This document shows positions 12,159-23,089 of a DNA stretch of 64,000 nucleotides, piece by piece; positions within the stretch are counted from its first letter, which is position 1; the number at the start of each line of letters is the position of its first letter. The notes under the pieces are model-generated. The model had not been told where the DNA came from. It did not search any database and was given only the letters and a program-made list of their open reading frames with translations. Both the position numbers and the translations under genes were made by a program. The stretch is from Diploscapter coronatus (lineage: Eukaryota; Nematoda; Chromadorea; Rhabditida; Rhabditidae): assembly GCA_964036155.1 (NCBI GenBank), contig OZ038422.1, positions 29,721,201 through 29,785,200 of the forward strand. Reading direction: 5' to 3'.

Positions 12159-13991
12159 TTAATTGACCATCACTGAACTAATAATCAGACCAGCAATGGC
12201 CAAAGTAACGCCTAAAAAAGGAGGACACGACTTGTCTTCGTTGATCACGTAGAACACGTTGAATTGTTGGAGGTGCGAAATGTTTCTGAAAATATTTTTT
12301 AAAAATTTCTTATTATGAGAGAATATCAGAATTGGACAGAGCTTGGACTATGATGGTAGAGAGGTTCGAGAGTACGAGACGAAAGTTTGAAGTGCCGTTC
12401 AGCAACGAAGGACACCTTACCGATATGGCGCCAAAGTTTCCGGCCAAGATCTCTCTGCTGCTCGTAGATCGTAATTGCAATAGTCACTTTGACAAATCCA
12501 CTGCTCTATCGCGTTGTATGAGCGGTAAAATCCAACCTGAAAACAGTATGATTTAGGAAAAATAAACTCTTATTGACGATGAAGGACGGATGACTTACCG
12601 CCATGATCCTAGTTTCAGTTGGATCCTGGTACACCGTAGCGCATCCTCTGTAGACGTCTCCTTGTACCGTTGCAGATATAAAGCAATACTGTCCTCTGCA
12701 CTCCGTTCCAGCTCTCACGTATGGAAGATTCGGAGAGTAATAGTCGACATGACACACGACACCTGGGGCTGCCGCTTCGTACGTGGCGTTGTAGGGTAGG
12801 GACTGAAGAAGAACTATCATAGCGATGAGGAGCACGATCATATCATTTGAAGCAATGGAGGACTTTTTTATGACTGAATAAATCGGAATTTTCAGCAAGA
12901 AAATCAGCAAATTTGGTATGTGAGGTTTTATTGAGGATCTTACACTAGTTCCATAGCAAACCGTCGTCTCATTGATCCCCCCAAACTGCAGACGCGCGCA
13001 ACTGTTTGGGTACACCAGGAAGACGGACTCGTGCGAGTAGACGTCGAAGTCCGAGAAGTGACTGCAGTTCGTCTCCAGCCATGTCGAGGTGAGATTTTCT
13101 GCGACGTACTAAAATTATTGGATCATGATTTTCTGTTTGATTCAAGCTATTTCACACACTCTGATGCATTGATCGACTATTTTTTTCAGTACCCGGGGGC
13201 TCATGAATGACTGTTTATGCTGCTATATAAGTCACTCCCAATGGGCTGTTCCTGTCTAACTCTGGGAGGGAAGTCGACACTTGAAGGCTTCCTCCAATTG
13301 TTTTCGCCGCTTCTGACAGAAAACACTATGCTTACCGGTGTGGCAGAAAACGTGCAGTAGTTAGCAGCGCATGCTCTTCTCCATCGTGGTGGAATAGTTC
13401 CATCAACCGACCTTCTTCCACAAGTCTGCAGGGGAAGCATCGTGGGTTGACTCGGCGGGATCAGCAGATTTGTCGTGTTAGTGCCATTCGACACTAGATT
13501 GCAACCGTCCGAGCTGAAGGTTGAAAGTTGGATCAATGGAGAATTTCATCAACATCTTGCAGGGGACGAGGGTTTTTTTTTTAAATGAGTTTGAAACTAC
13601 CTGCAAAGGCATAGAGTATTTCCGTGCTGATTCGTCCTACACCCATCGGCTACTTGGGAACCGATGACACAACCCTAGAGATGGATATTTTCGATTTGAG
13701 ACCCTAAAGATCGACCCACCCTCCTCAAAAACAGTTGATCATCGCCTGGATAATAGAAATCCGCGGTATAGCACTGATCACCTTTACAAAATTCTGCAGT
13801 GCAACTAAAGTTTCAAGTTTCCTGGAAAAGTTGAGGAAAACCTACTCATATTGATCTAAAAGGCTTCGTTCGCATTTGTAGCATGATATCAAGCAATTCG
13901 AATCGTTAGGTAAACTTAATAGAAATAAAATTACAAAAATGATGAAATTCGGAGAATCGACTAGAATTGAGCGACGGTGTGGCTTGAGCAT
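12159..13991 (-). CDS. Ly6-like cysteine-rich surface protein with C-terminal membrane anchor
   Basis: Eight exons join in frame to 364 aa: 13846-13991, 13720-13804, 13601-13674, 13336-13513, 12944-13108, 12599-12802, 12421-12536 and 12159-12285. A hydrophobic signal segment (residues about 13-30) is followed by a CYKCE...C...C motif, a C-L-C pair and SDGCN, the usual ending of a Ly6/three-finger domain. A second Cys-rich region contains ECRGQYCFIS, a GCATV motif and CQSDYCN, and resembles the nematode ET-type modules. Several N-X-S/T sites are present. The last 20 residues are hydrophobic and end VMVN, suggesting a GPI signal or a short TM. It is probably a cell-surface ligand or receptor-associated protein; the function is unknown. 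Confidence 0.8.
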
Positions 13992-14423
13992 TCGATATTA
14001 TGAAATTGAGGTATTGCTGGACAACCTAAAGTTTAGAACGAAAATAATTATCAAATAAGCGAAAATAAATAAAATAGCGACATTGAACAGCTATTATTAC
14101 TACTTCTGAACAACTCAAATGAATAGGGTGAATGCCATGCATAGAAATCGAGATTCGAAGAGAAATTTCGGAACTTTCACTCTCGAATATCATGCTATTT
14201 TAGTATTCCAATTCTCGATCTCTCTGTGTCTATTATTCACTTCCATTCTATCTCTTCAAATTTGAATAATCTTGCCAGGTTTCATCACCTACATTCTGAA
14301 TCATCAATGTATTGCAGAAAGTATAAGTTTAAATGCGACACTTAAAGAATAATAAATTTATTCAGTTTAATTAATAAAACGAGAGAATGTCATAATAATT
14401 TTGGGGCATATTTACAAATCTGA
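13992..14423. other. Spacer upstream of the Ly6-like gene
   Basis: AT-rich. On the minus strand it holds the 5' region of the Ly6-like gene, with TTTAG and CCAG acceptor-like sites about 14030. It also holds the 3' end of the next small peptide gene, with AATAAA-type signals near 14350. No other exon is visible. Confidence 0.4.
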
Positions 14424-14675
14424 TCACCAGCAAGGATTTCTGGACGGGGCCGGCGGAACTATCGGTTGATCCTCTGGAATTTCTTCAGCATGAATCATAA
14501 AAAACAAAAATCTTTTCATGGATTATCATATTATTCACGCTCATTTTGCCGATTTTCGATTATTATTTTAACGAGAAATACCCTCATTCGGTCTTGGCAG
14601 CACGAAGTCGTCTTGAGCATAGACGAATGCGATGATCAAGCAGATACATAAAACCAATAGGAATAAATTTTGCAT
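14424..14675 (-). CDS. Short secreted peptide (50 aa)
   Basis: Two exons, 14582-14675 and 14424-14482, join in frame to 50 aa. Residues 1-20 are a strong signal peptide (MQNLFLLVLCICLIIAFVYA). The predicted mature part is only about 30 aa, acidic and Pro-rich, with PPAP and ending NPCW, so it has a single cysteine. On the minus strand a TATA box (ATATAAAC, 14746-14753) lies about 70 bp upstream of the ATG, which supports a real short gene rather than a chance frame. The family is not recognised; it could be a neuropeptide-like or antimicrobial-like secreted peptide. Confidence 0.6.
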
Positions 14676-15179
14676 TTTCTGAAAATCAATAAATCAAAAA
14701 ATAATAATGATAAAAAGAAGAATAAAAAGTGCTGAATCAGAGTTTGTTTATATCTGAGGCTCTCTATCCGGCTGAACTGGACAAACAGCTCAATATATCG
14801 AGATCGAGCTCGACAAAGCGCAGGTGTCATTTGCTAGTCAGCTTAACAATCTTCTTTCTGATACCTCCGATTGTCACTTTTTATCAATTTATCACTGGCT
14901 TTTCTGCTTCTTTCTTTATCTCATCTCCAATTATTCCTGGTTGTAAACGCTTTTTCTTTGCGACCGAAGAAAACGCGAGCCCATCGCCTAGTTTCTGGAA
15001 AAACATTTGAACCTGAGATCTACAAACTTTCTTTTCATATATTAAGAATATTTTCAATGGAACTATTTTATTTAAATAGTAATAATTTATACGAGAATAA
15101 ATAAATTATTGAAAATAAATATTGAAAGACATTTTTAAATTAGAAAAAATAATGAAGAATTGATCCAGAAAGTTCGAAC
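14676..15179. other. Spacer between two small secreted-protein genes
   Basis: Contains the TATA box of the 14675 gene. A plus-strand frame at 14871-15104 starts with a hydrophobic stretch but has no splice support or known motif. Otherwise nothing was seen. Confidence 0.4.
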
Positions 15180-15923
15180 CTAGCCACATCCACAATAACA
15201 CGGGCAAGCCGACGCATTCATGTTACACCCGCAACAGCAGCAACCGCAACTAGAAATATAAAATGATCAAATTATTCACCCTTTAAGCCAAAAGCTCTCA
15301 GGTTGTTTGGGGAATTAGTTTTCGAGTTGATAAATTTATCAAAAAATTTCGAAAAAAAAAAAAATCACCCCATCTGTCGCTTGGCTCGAAGCGCTACGCC
15401 ATCCTCTGCATTGAATACTGCCATTGGACCGTCACGGAGCAGTTTATCTCTCAGGGCTGAAAAATCTCTCGTATTTTGGAATTTCTTCAAAACCTACGAA
15501 ATTCGTCCACAGAATCCTCGTCTAGAGAGTCCTCTTTTTCCTTCGGAGGTACTTCCTCGAAGAATTTGACTTCTTGCTGATTCTCGCCTCGTGGTATGCG
15601 TATTTTCTCTAAACTTCCAGACAAGAATGAATTTTTTTTTCGGGATTTTTACCCTCTTCATTATCTTCAGTTTGGGCCACGCCGATCATCGATCCACTTA
15701 TCTCGGAGGTGCGTTGTTTTCTTAGTGGGTTGAGATTTAGGCTCTTGGAAAGGGATATCTGAAAATTAGTATATATAACTTTTTTGAGAAAATAAAATAA
15801 AACTATTTTAGTTAATTAATTAAAATATGCTAGTTTTCGAATGCCAACCTTTTTATCTTTATTCGTTTCCCCGTCAGCGACAATCTCGAGAATGAGTAGA
15901 ATCAGAAATATGAGAGTTTTCAT
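15180..15923 (-). CDS. Secreted proprotein releasing a Cys-rich 25-aa peptide
   Basis: Five exons join in frame to 149 aa: 15849-15923, 15653-15758, 15498-15608, 15369-15456 and 15180-15249. The signal peptide is residues 1-16 (MKTLIFLILLILEIVA). A long acidic pro-region follows. A perfect furin-type site, RAKR at 121-124, directly precedes QMG and a C-terminal tail of 25 residues of which 10 are cysteines, including CGCCCCGC and PCYCGCG. Family knowledge: many nematode secreted peptides follow an RxKRQ site. Such Cys density could serve disulfide packing or metal binding as in metallothioneins. The function is inferred only. A minus-strand TATA element is at 15971-15980. Confidence 0.75.
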
Positions 15924-15970
15924 TGAAGCCTCTAACTCAACGCTGCACACTTATTCAACAACTCGAATTC

Positions 15971-15980
15971 CTTTTATACG
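15971..15980 (-). promoter_or_regulatory. TATA box of the Cys-rich proprotein gene
   Basis: CGTATAAAAG read on the minus strand, about 50 bp upstream of the start codon at 15921-15923. This is the right spacing for a core promoter with a short leader. Confidence 0.5.
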
Positions 15981-16871
15981 AAATTTAGGAACACGCGTTT
16001 TCGAATAATTACCATACGTGAAATGTTTTCTATTGTTTTGCATAACTTATTCTTCTTCCTTCTGAAATTTCTGTATGTCGATTTCAACATCCTAGCTGTG
16101 CAAATAATATACCGCACGTTTATTCGGTATTCTGAAAAAATGGAATTACTTCTTTAAATTAAAAAATGAAAAACAAGACAAATTAATTTCTGATTTTTCA
16201 TCTGTAAAAAACATTTTTGACTACTAAAAAATGATTACTTGATCAGTAGCAGAATACTAAATGAGGCAGAAAGATGAAGATTTGTTATTGATATTTGGAA
16301 GAAATTCAAAGCCCGTTTCGAGAAGCACACTTCTCTATTCGTCAAGAGAAAGAATCCACCCGTAGCTCCGTTAGAACTTGAAAGACATGTGGATTCGATC
16401 TATGTCGTTACCCACAATCAATAACTGCACTCATTTGAATCTAGAATCATGTATCAGAGCTTATTCTTTACATTTGTGTGATTATCTAGAACTTCAACCT
16501 GTATAATTCCATTTTGTGTTAAACCTATTGATTTTTTCGCTAATAAATTACTTGCTATTGATCGATTACACTAGTTTGCACGAAATTTTCCACTTTCAGC
16601 TGACTTTGTGTTATGACAGAATTCGAAACCATTTCATTTATTTGCACAGACATAGAGGATCTGAGCGAAATATAGAGGATTAACGATTCGACATTTTGAA
16701 AATATCGAAATGGTATATTTGAGGATAGCTTCAGAGATGAACAAGAAATCATAATTGAAGGAAAAATCCAGCTTTCAATTGTTTTTTTAGACAATGAGAG
16801 ATGTCGACTTCCATTGCATAACGAAAAGCATGTGGGCTAATGTATCCGTTAATACGAATATTCGTTTACAA
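15981..16871. other. Intergenic, nothing recognised
   Basis: Shared upstream region of the minus-strand proprotein and the plus-strand fucosyltransferase. The minus-strand open frame at 16555-16794 shows no known motif. Confidence 0.4.
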
Positions 16872-19235
16872 ATGGAGGTAGGCTATGAACCTGGCTTTAA
16901 TAGCGTGGCATTTTTGATAAGAAAAATATCACTTAACCTTCCATAGATTTCATTAAGCTGGCATTGTAGTATTATATATCAAAAAGAACGACGCGTTGCT
17001 TGATTTTTTTTAATCTTCAGGTACTTTCTAAACCTTTTCGTACTATTTTATTCGTGTTTCATATGTATCTCTCTACTTCGAATGAAGCAATTGCAGCCGG
17101 TATTTATTTGAAAAGAAATTTTGCTGAATCTAAAGAGACTCAAGGCATCATACCAACCAGTTCTGATATACAACTTTGAGGATGAGATGAAGGATCCATT
17201 ACTCACATCAACAACCAACCCACTTGAACCCGATTATGATTTTGGTAGAACGAAAAGGTAGTAACTCTCATTGAGTTTTTTTTAGAAGATGAGCCAGACG
17301 ACGATAAATTCTATTTCAAAATGGGGCCAAAGGGCAAGGAAAATGAATCCTTTTACATCGAAGATGTACTAACGATCATGAAAATACCACTGAAGAGACG
17401 ACTTACCTGTAAAGCGAAGCAAAATGGTATTGATCTATTACTTCTCTGAAAGACTTCACAGCATCTTCAGCAAAACCCAAAATTCTTCTGTCATGGAACA
17501 CCAATCATGATAGGAAGAATCTTGGAGGATGTAGGGATTGGAACTGTTTGATCATCAATGATAAGAGCAGATTGAATGAGGCCGATGCGGCAAGCACAAA
17601 ATGACCTTCCTGCATTAACTCTCCAAACTGCAGGTACTACTTGAAAATGGAGATCCTGTCTTCAAGCGACGTGATGAGGACCAATACGTCATCTATTTCA
17701 ACGAGGTACTTCTCGACCTGTGACAAAGAAAAAGAAGATGAAGTGAGGTTTCAGGAATCCCCGAAGAATTCGCTTCCATACAGAGCAATAATTCTGGATT
17801 TCTTCAACCTTTCACTTGGGTATCGCCATGATACCATTGGAGCATTGCCGTACGGGTACACCGTGAAACTTGCTCCCCAATCTAGGAGGAAGCCACCAGT
17901 AAGAGTTGCAGTTAGATTATCATGGATGGATGAAATGAGATGAATCTCTTAAAAACGTAAAGGGAATTACACCTCATCTCGAATGATGGTCTTTATTCTT
18001 ATGCTTCAAATCAACTTGTTCCAGCTCTATGATGCGAACCTCATCGGAGGAAAGACAAAAGGAGCTGCGTGGTTCGTGAGTCAATGCAGAACGAGTAGCA
18101 GACGAGAAAACATCGTCAAAAAGCTACAAGTAAACAATGGATATTCAAAAAAACTGTGATTATCAATAAATTTCAGAAACATTTCCCGGTTGATGTCTAT
18201 GGCAACTGTGGGAAATTGAAGTGTCCTAGAAATAGTCCATGTGAGAATATGCTGGATACAGAGTAAGCACCACCTATCAATAGTGATAAACGAACCAAAA
18301 CAAGAGTTCTTTCCTTTCGAGTTTTTCTCAGATCACTTCCCACTTTATTTGACTGGAAGACTAGTTACGTTTATTGAATTTTTACCCCGAAACTTCAGCT
18401 ACCACTTTTACATAGCCTTCGAGAACTCGATCTGCAACGACTATATCACTGAGAAATTGTGGAATTTCGGATACAAGCGGGAGATCATTCCTATCGTTTT
18501 GAAGGTAAGAAAAATTTTATGTTCATAAGCGAAGAAAAGTAGAGTCGTGATATGATCCAAAATGCTACAGAATCACTCATAATCACGAACAAGGGGTGGG
18601 ATGGGCACCAAATAGTTCATTTCGAAAATTAAATCGATACGGTGTAGCGCTTTAGTCCCACTCACTGATAATTTACAACTATTATTCCGAGAAAAGTTGT
18701 TCGTTAATGGACATGAAAGTGATGGTCTTATGAGAAATTCAGCGCTCCATTGTCAAGCCTTACGTACCTCCTAACTCGTTCATTGCCGCCGATGATTTTC
18801 GATCAATTGCCGATCTAGCCCACTACCTGAACTACCTGATGAAGAACAAGACCGCTTATACGTAAGAAAAAAACAACAATTTGTCAATTTTCTTGACTCT
18901 AGTGAGTATTTCAACTGGCGAAGCGACTATAAAGTTGTGTCTTTGGACGGAAAAATTCACGACGCACTGGAGAGACCTTGGGGCTTCTGTCAAGTCAGAA
19001 ATCGAGAACTCTGCCTCTATAGTAAAATTTTTAGATCTGTCGTTTGATGTGGGAAAAGCCGCGACCCAAACATGTTATTAAAGGCATCAAGTTAACATTT
19101 GAGTGAATTATTGAACCAATTTCAGATTTTAATAAATGGATTGATGAATCATGCGAAAATGACGGTGACTTGGCCGAAAGAACCTTCAACATCACTTTAT
19201 ATGATGTGATCAATGACCGCTTCGGTGGAGTGTAG
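16872..19235 (+). CDS. GT10 alpha-1,3-fucosyltransferase
   Basis: Fourteen exons join in frame to 436 aa. The start exon is tiny (16872-16877). Then come 17021-17099, 17161-17244, 17286-17426, 17471-17589, 17634-17705, 17755-17898, 18025-18129, 18177-18262, 18399-18504, 18743-18861, 18903-18993, 19035-19083 and 19126-19235. A short cytosolic tail and one hydrophobic segment fit a type II Golgi enzyme. GT10 hallmarks are all present: a WNCLIINDKSRLNEAD-like stretch, WFVSQC, VDVYGNCG (donor region) and FYIAFENS...DYITEKLW (about 282-300). It should transfer fucose from GDP-fucose to N-acetylglucosamine on glycans. Two introns (17590-17633 and 19084-19125) must use GC donors to keep the conserved frame. 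The first two exons are the least certain part. Confidence 0.88.
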
Positions 19236-19556
19236 TTTCATCATGTTTTTAACTGAGCCTGTAGATGGATGTTTAGTTAATGAAATTTTTTCATCTGCAC
19301 ATTGAGTGTGTCTAGAACACGACAGAAATGTTTTGCACACATAAGAAATTTCAAGATTTTCTGTACTTGGCTTGAAACATATTGCGCTATATTTTCGTCA
19401 TTTGCAGACAGACACAATTATCATGAGCTTGTGTACACAACAGTAAAATTTTACACAGAAAGAAGAGTCTAATCACGATCTAGTTTTAGATATAAGTTCA
19501 TTGGCTAGGGTATTTAAGCGGAACTAAAATAAGTAATAGTTATCACAATTTGAAAT
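19236..19556. other. Spacer between fucosyltransferase and chemoreceptor
   Basis: Contains the fucosyltransferase 3' end and the chemoreceptor promoter, with a TATTTAAG element near 19509. No exon was seen. Confidence 0.4.
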
Positions 19557-20948
19557 ATGGTCTACAGACAACTGAATCTCTATGATTTTTATGATATATA
19601 CATTAATTTGTACAGTGATTCTTTTACGACTTTTTATTTGATAGCTTACATTCTATTCACTTGGCCGATGCTATCATCAGTTTGGAAAACACGATTTGAG
19701 GACTCGAAAGTGAAATTTAATTTTGAAATAAAAGTAAATTCATATTCAGAAAGACTATCAACCTATCATATTGAACATACTCTTTGTTTCGTTATTGATA
19801 TTCATCCTTCGAATTTATCACTACATCATTATAAATTGCGGAATCACTAATGAAGAAATGGTTGACTCCTTCAACAACAAGAGTAATCATAGATTTTGGA
19901 AAGAAAAAAAAAGTTGCAATAATATCTAGCTTCGAAGTATCTGGTTGAAGCATATGGCTTTACGCGATTTCATTTACTGCCGAGATTGGGAGAAATTGAC
20001 ACCTATCTTCTACTAATATTATCGTTCCAAAGATTTGGTCACATGAAGGGGATTTCATTCTTGATCAGGATGTTTAGAGGGTAATTATATTCTAAAATTT
20101 CGTTTTATGACGATTTTTAGTCGCTCGCTTCGTAAAATTATCGCCTGGGCATGGTTTATCATTATTTTCGATATGTTCTATTTTGAAGCTGTCATAGGAG
20201 TTCTATATTTGTACGTCTATATTACTAGCGATAGTAAAGTCGGTAGAGTTAGGTATACTTTCGCGCTGTGGATATTATCTTATATGGCAATAATCCGAAT
20301 TGTTAGTAATTTTGATCACTTAAAATTTGCTAATAGTCCATTTTAGGTCTTCATAATAGTCACAAAAATATTGTTCGTCGTAACTACGATAATCTACATC
20401 GCTTTGATGAAGCATCTGCGAAGCTTGCAATCCTTGACATCGTCTAAGAATAAATCCATAAATAGAATTTTGTATCAAATTCTACCCCATGCAATCATTA
20501 ACTTGGTTTTATGTTTTATTGCGAAATAATTTAAACTTTAAATTTAGTTTTACATCACTATCAAAATCCAGACTATCATTGCTTCATTTATCATCACAAA
20601 GGATATATCGGAGCCAGAAGATTATGGTGTCTAGATAATTTAACTTCAATCAAATTTGCATAAATTTAGGTTTCAGCACCAGAATTACTTGGGTCGAGTT
20701 CATTCTCGAGATGTTACAAAATTTACAGGCGATTAAATTCTTAAGAGAATCTTTTAAACCTAGTAATTTAGGCAGATGAAACTCTACTAGTGTCTTTGAC
20801 AACTATATTTTCGCTTTGGATAGGTTCCGCTGAAAGACGAAAATACTTCGCTACGCTATTTAAAAAGAGATTTATGCAACAGAAATCACTATTCACTAAG
20901 AGAAAAACTGCAACAGTTTCTGTTGTATCAAACAATTTAACCAAATAA
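19557..20948 (+). CDS. Nematode 7TM serpentine chemoreceptor
   Basis: Eight exons join in frame to 363 aa: 19557-19709, 19750-19882, 19930-20080, 20121-20301, 20347-20505, 20548-20626, 20670-20728 and 20772-20948. Seven hydrophobic segments are visible. TM1 is FYLIAYILFTWPM. A FTRFHLLPR...LLLILSFQRF stretch occupies the TM3 region. TM7 is followed by WIGSAERRKYF and a basic cytosolic tail. This pattern is that of the large nematode chemosensory receptor classes; I could not settle the class (Sru, Srz or a related one). It is presumably placed on sensory cilia, but the ligand is unknown. The last intron (20729-20771) uses a GC donor; forcing a GT donor would delete a conserved hydrophobic helix. 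Confidence 0.82.
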
Positions 20949-21031
20949 ATTTCATCAGTTTATTATTTTTATTACTCATTATTAAATTCTCGAAGTTGTG
21001 AGTAGAACACTTGAGAAGAATTTGGTCCGAT

Positions 21032-22681
21032 TTATTTTCCATTTGGTTGTACAGCCGTAGCAAAACCAATCCTCTGGTTTCCAATATCGTGAACATTGCA
21101 GTATGACCTGATCCAAGGCAGTCCAAACGTCCAATCAGGGTGGAAGCCACCGCTAATGCAGGCGTAGATAGCAAGTGCACACTAAATGAAACCAATTATG
21201 CCAATGCACTCTAGGTTAATTTACTCTTCCACCGCCGAGTTCCAGGTCGAGTATATATTCCATTGGAGAAATACTATACCTTACTCCGCTAATGTCAAAG
21301 ACAAGGTACATATTAGTTGTCATCTAAAGATAGTTAAATCACTTGAAAAGTCAAGTTAAAAATTCAATAGAATTTGTCCTCGGAATTCTACTGAATTTTT
21401 GAGCTTACAGTAGAGCAGCCGACAGTGTAGAATTGATTGACGGGATCAAACACGGCTCCGGTCTGTTGAACAATAGAATTGAAAACTGATTGGGGAGCCA
21501 TCAACCATCCTTCACCCGTGTCGGATGCCACTTGGTAGGTTTGGACGGAAGCATAACTACCGACATAGAATCCTTGAATAGCAAACTGCCAGTAGGTCAA
21601 CGCTGTGAGCGGTACGTAGTGCAGATTAGCAAGATCACAGTGCGCGCCATCCAGTGCGCCGTATGTAATTAAACCATCCTGATTTCCCCATGCGATACTA
21701 ATCTGAAAGGGGATCTGTCATTCCCGAGCCTGTTGCATGCGAATACCGATCGTTCAAGCCATATTGTGAAGATTGGAGCATCTAGTTGAGGAAGCATGTT
21801 CTGCATTGGAGGGACCATCGAGTTAGCGGCAAGAACAGGCCAGGCCAATCCGAGAACACCATCAAGCGGTTGGGAGCCATATACTGCATATCCGATTTTA
21901 TTGCTTTTTTATGAATTAAAAGATTCACTATCGCCAACGCTGTTCGCAAGCATGAATTCCTGAGCTGCATAGACCATCCCGCCAAAACTGACTACGTCTT
22001 TGCTTTGGTACCCTGGAAAAGGATGAGATTTTCGCGAATATTTTAATTTTATACATACCACTAACACCACCACAAGAACAAGGAAGCTGGACAGGAATGC
22101 CCTCATTGATATAAGTTTGTGAAGCAGCGGTAACGAATTTGCGCTTGGTGTATCCTTTAAACAAATCGTTAAATAGAGGGACATCGTTAATTAATACGTA
22201 TCATACCATATTGAGGAAGTCCGTTGCAACTAGGAGCGTTACAATTGGAATCGATAACCCAAAGAGTGGATGATCCTGAAATTTTGTGGTGAGAATTTTT
22301 ATGACAGTAAATGCTTATACCTGTATCAATAAGTACGCTGAATGTCTGCGAAGGCGTTCCGATAACAACGCATCCAGTATAAAAAGATTTTCATGTATGT
22401 GAATAAATTTCATTCACCTACATAGAACTCGTCATAATAATCTTGCAGAGGTTGCTGTCCAGTACCAAGATTTTCTGTCTTCACCCTTTGCGCTTCCATT
22501 TCTTTCAAGAAGTTCTGGTAGCGTCCTTCTCTGGAATTTAAGCAAAGGCGCTTCAATGAATGAGTAGATCTTACTTGATTAATCTAGCACGAAGCGAACC
22601 GGTGCTGTTAACTGGCACTTGGAAGACTTTGGCGTCGAGGATAATTATGAAGGAAAGTAAAAGAAGAGGACGAAGCTGCAT
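21032..22681 (-). CDS. Pepsin-like aspartic protease, probably degenerate
   Basis: Ten exons give 400 aa in frame: 22575-22681, 22418-22530, 22321-22374, 22207-22275, 22059-22154, 21929-22012, 21747-21883, 21409-21702, 21225-21323 and 21032-21181. A signal peptide and a typical propeptide are followed by the first catalytic motif, IDTGSSTLWV (Asp about 90). Then come DGVLGLAWP, LITYGALD, the second motif SDTGE (Asp about 281) and the C-terminal LPWIRSYCN...RIGFA, all features of the nematode ASP family. Oddities: the flap Tyr-Gly-Thr-Gly is replaced by CSCGG, the second motif has Glu instead of Thr/Ser, and the intron before exon 3 ends in TG instead of AG. It may be a dying or non-catalytic paralogue. 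TGATAA sites upstream suggest intestinal expression. Confidence 0.82.
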
Positions 22682-22785
22682 AGTTTCTGGCTATGGTCTA
22701 AATGAGCAGAGTAAGCCTTTTGGTCGCCCAAAATGAAACGATTGACAGGAAAATATGTTCTTTTGCTATCTGTGTAGCTAATCGT

Positions 22786-22800
22786 GCACTTTTTATATGG
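22786..22800 (-). promoter_or_regulatory. TATA box of the aspartic protease gene
   Basis: CCATATAAAAAG read on the minus strand, about 110 bp upstream of the start codon at 22679-22681. Confidence 0.45.
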
Positions 22801-22893
22801 CATGGCTATCGGTGCTCAGCTCGTCTAAAGTCTAATCTTTTTCATTAGTTTTTCACTAAAATTCGAGAAGCTTACGAGGGCGCCACAACAGCT

Positions 22894-23089
22894 TGATAAG
22901 GAAAAATGGAGAGTCGCTACGAACAGGGAACATCGAGAGTTGATAAAAAAAATGGCGAACAAATGTTTGTAAGAATGTTAACGAGTTGCAAGTCAGCAGA
23001 TCGGATAATAAAGAAGAACGAAAATCAGATTATGCGAGGAAAGGACGATTTCCGGTCAGAAGTTGGACTTATTATCATGGACTGATAAG
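22894..23089. promoter_or_regulatory. GATA-site cluster upstream of the aspartic protease
   Basis: TGATAAG at 22894-22900, TGATAA at 22941-22946, TTATCA at 23072-23077 and ACTGATAAG at 23081-23089 sit 210-410 bp upstream of the protease start. Four copies in 200 bp is dense. TGATAA is the ELT-2 intestinal core in Caenorhabditis, where asp genes are gut-expressed. The regulatory role here is inferred. Confidence 0.45.

Noticed and set aside
14871..15104. Plus-strand frame starting with a hydrophobic stretch
   Set aside because: No promoter, splicing or family support, and it overlaps the promoter side of a better-supported minus-strand gene.
17590..17640. Apparent frameshift and stop in the fucosyltransferase (pseudogene)
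   Set aside because: A 44-nt intron with a GCAAGC donor and CTGCAG acceptor restores the conserved frame exactly, and all other exons are intact.
21898..21930. In-frame TAA inside the aspartic protease
   Set aside because: It falls in a 45-nt intron (GTGAAT...TGCAG) whose removal restores the family motif.
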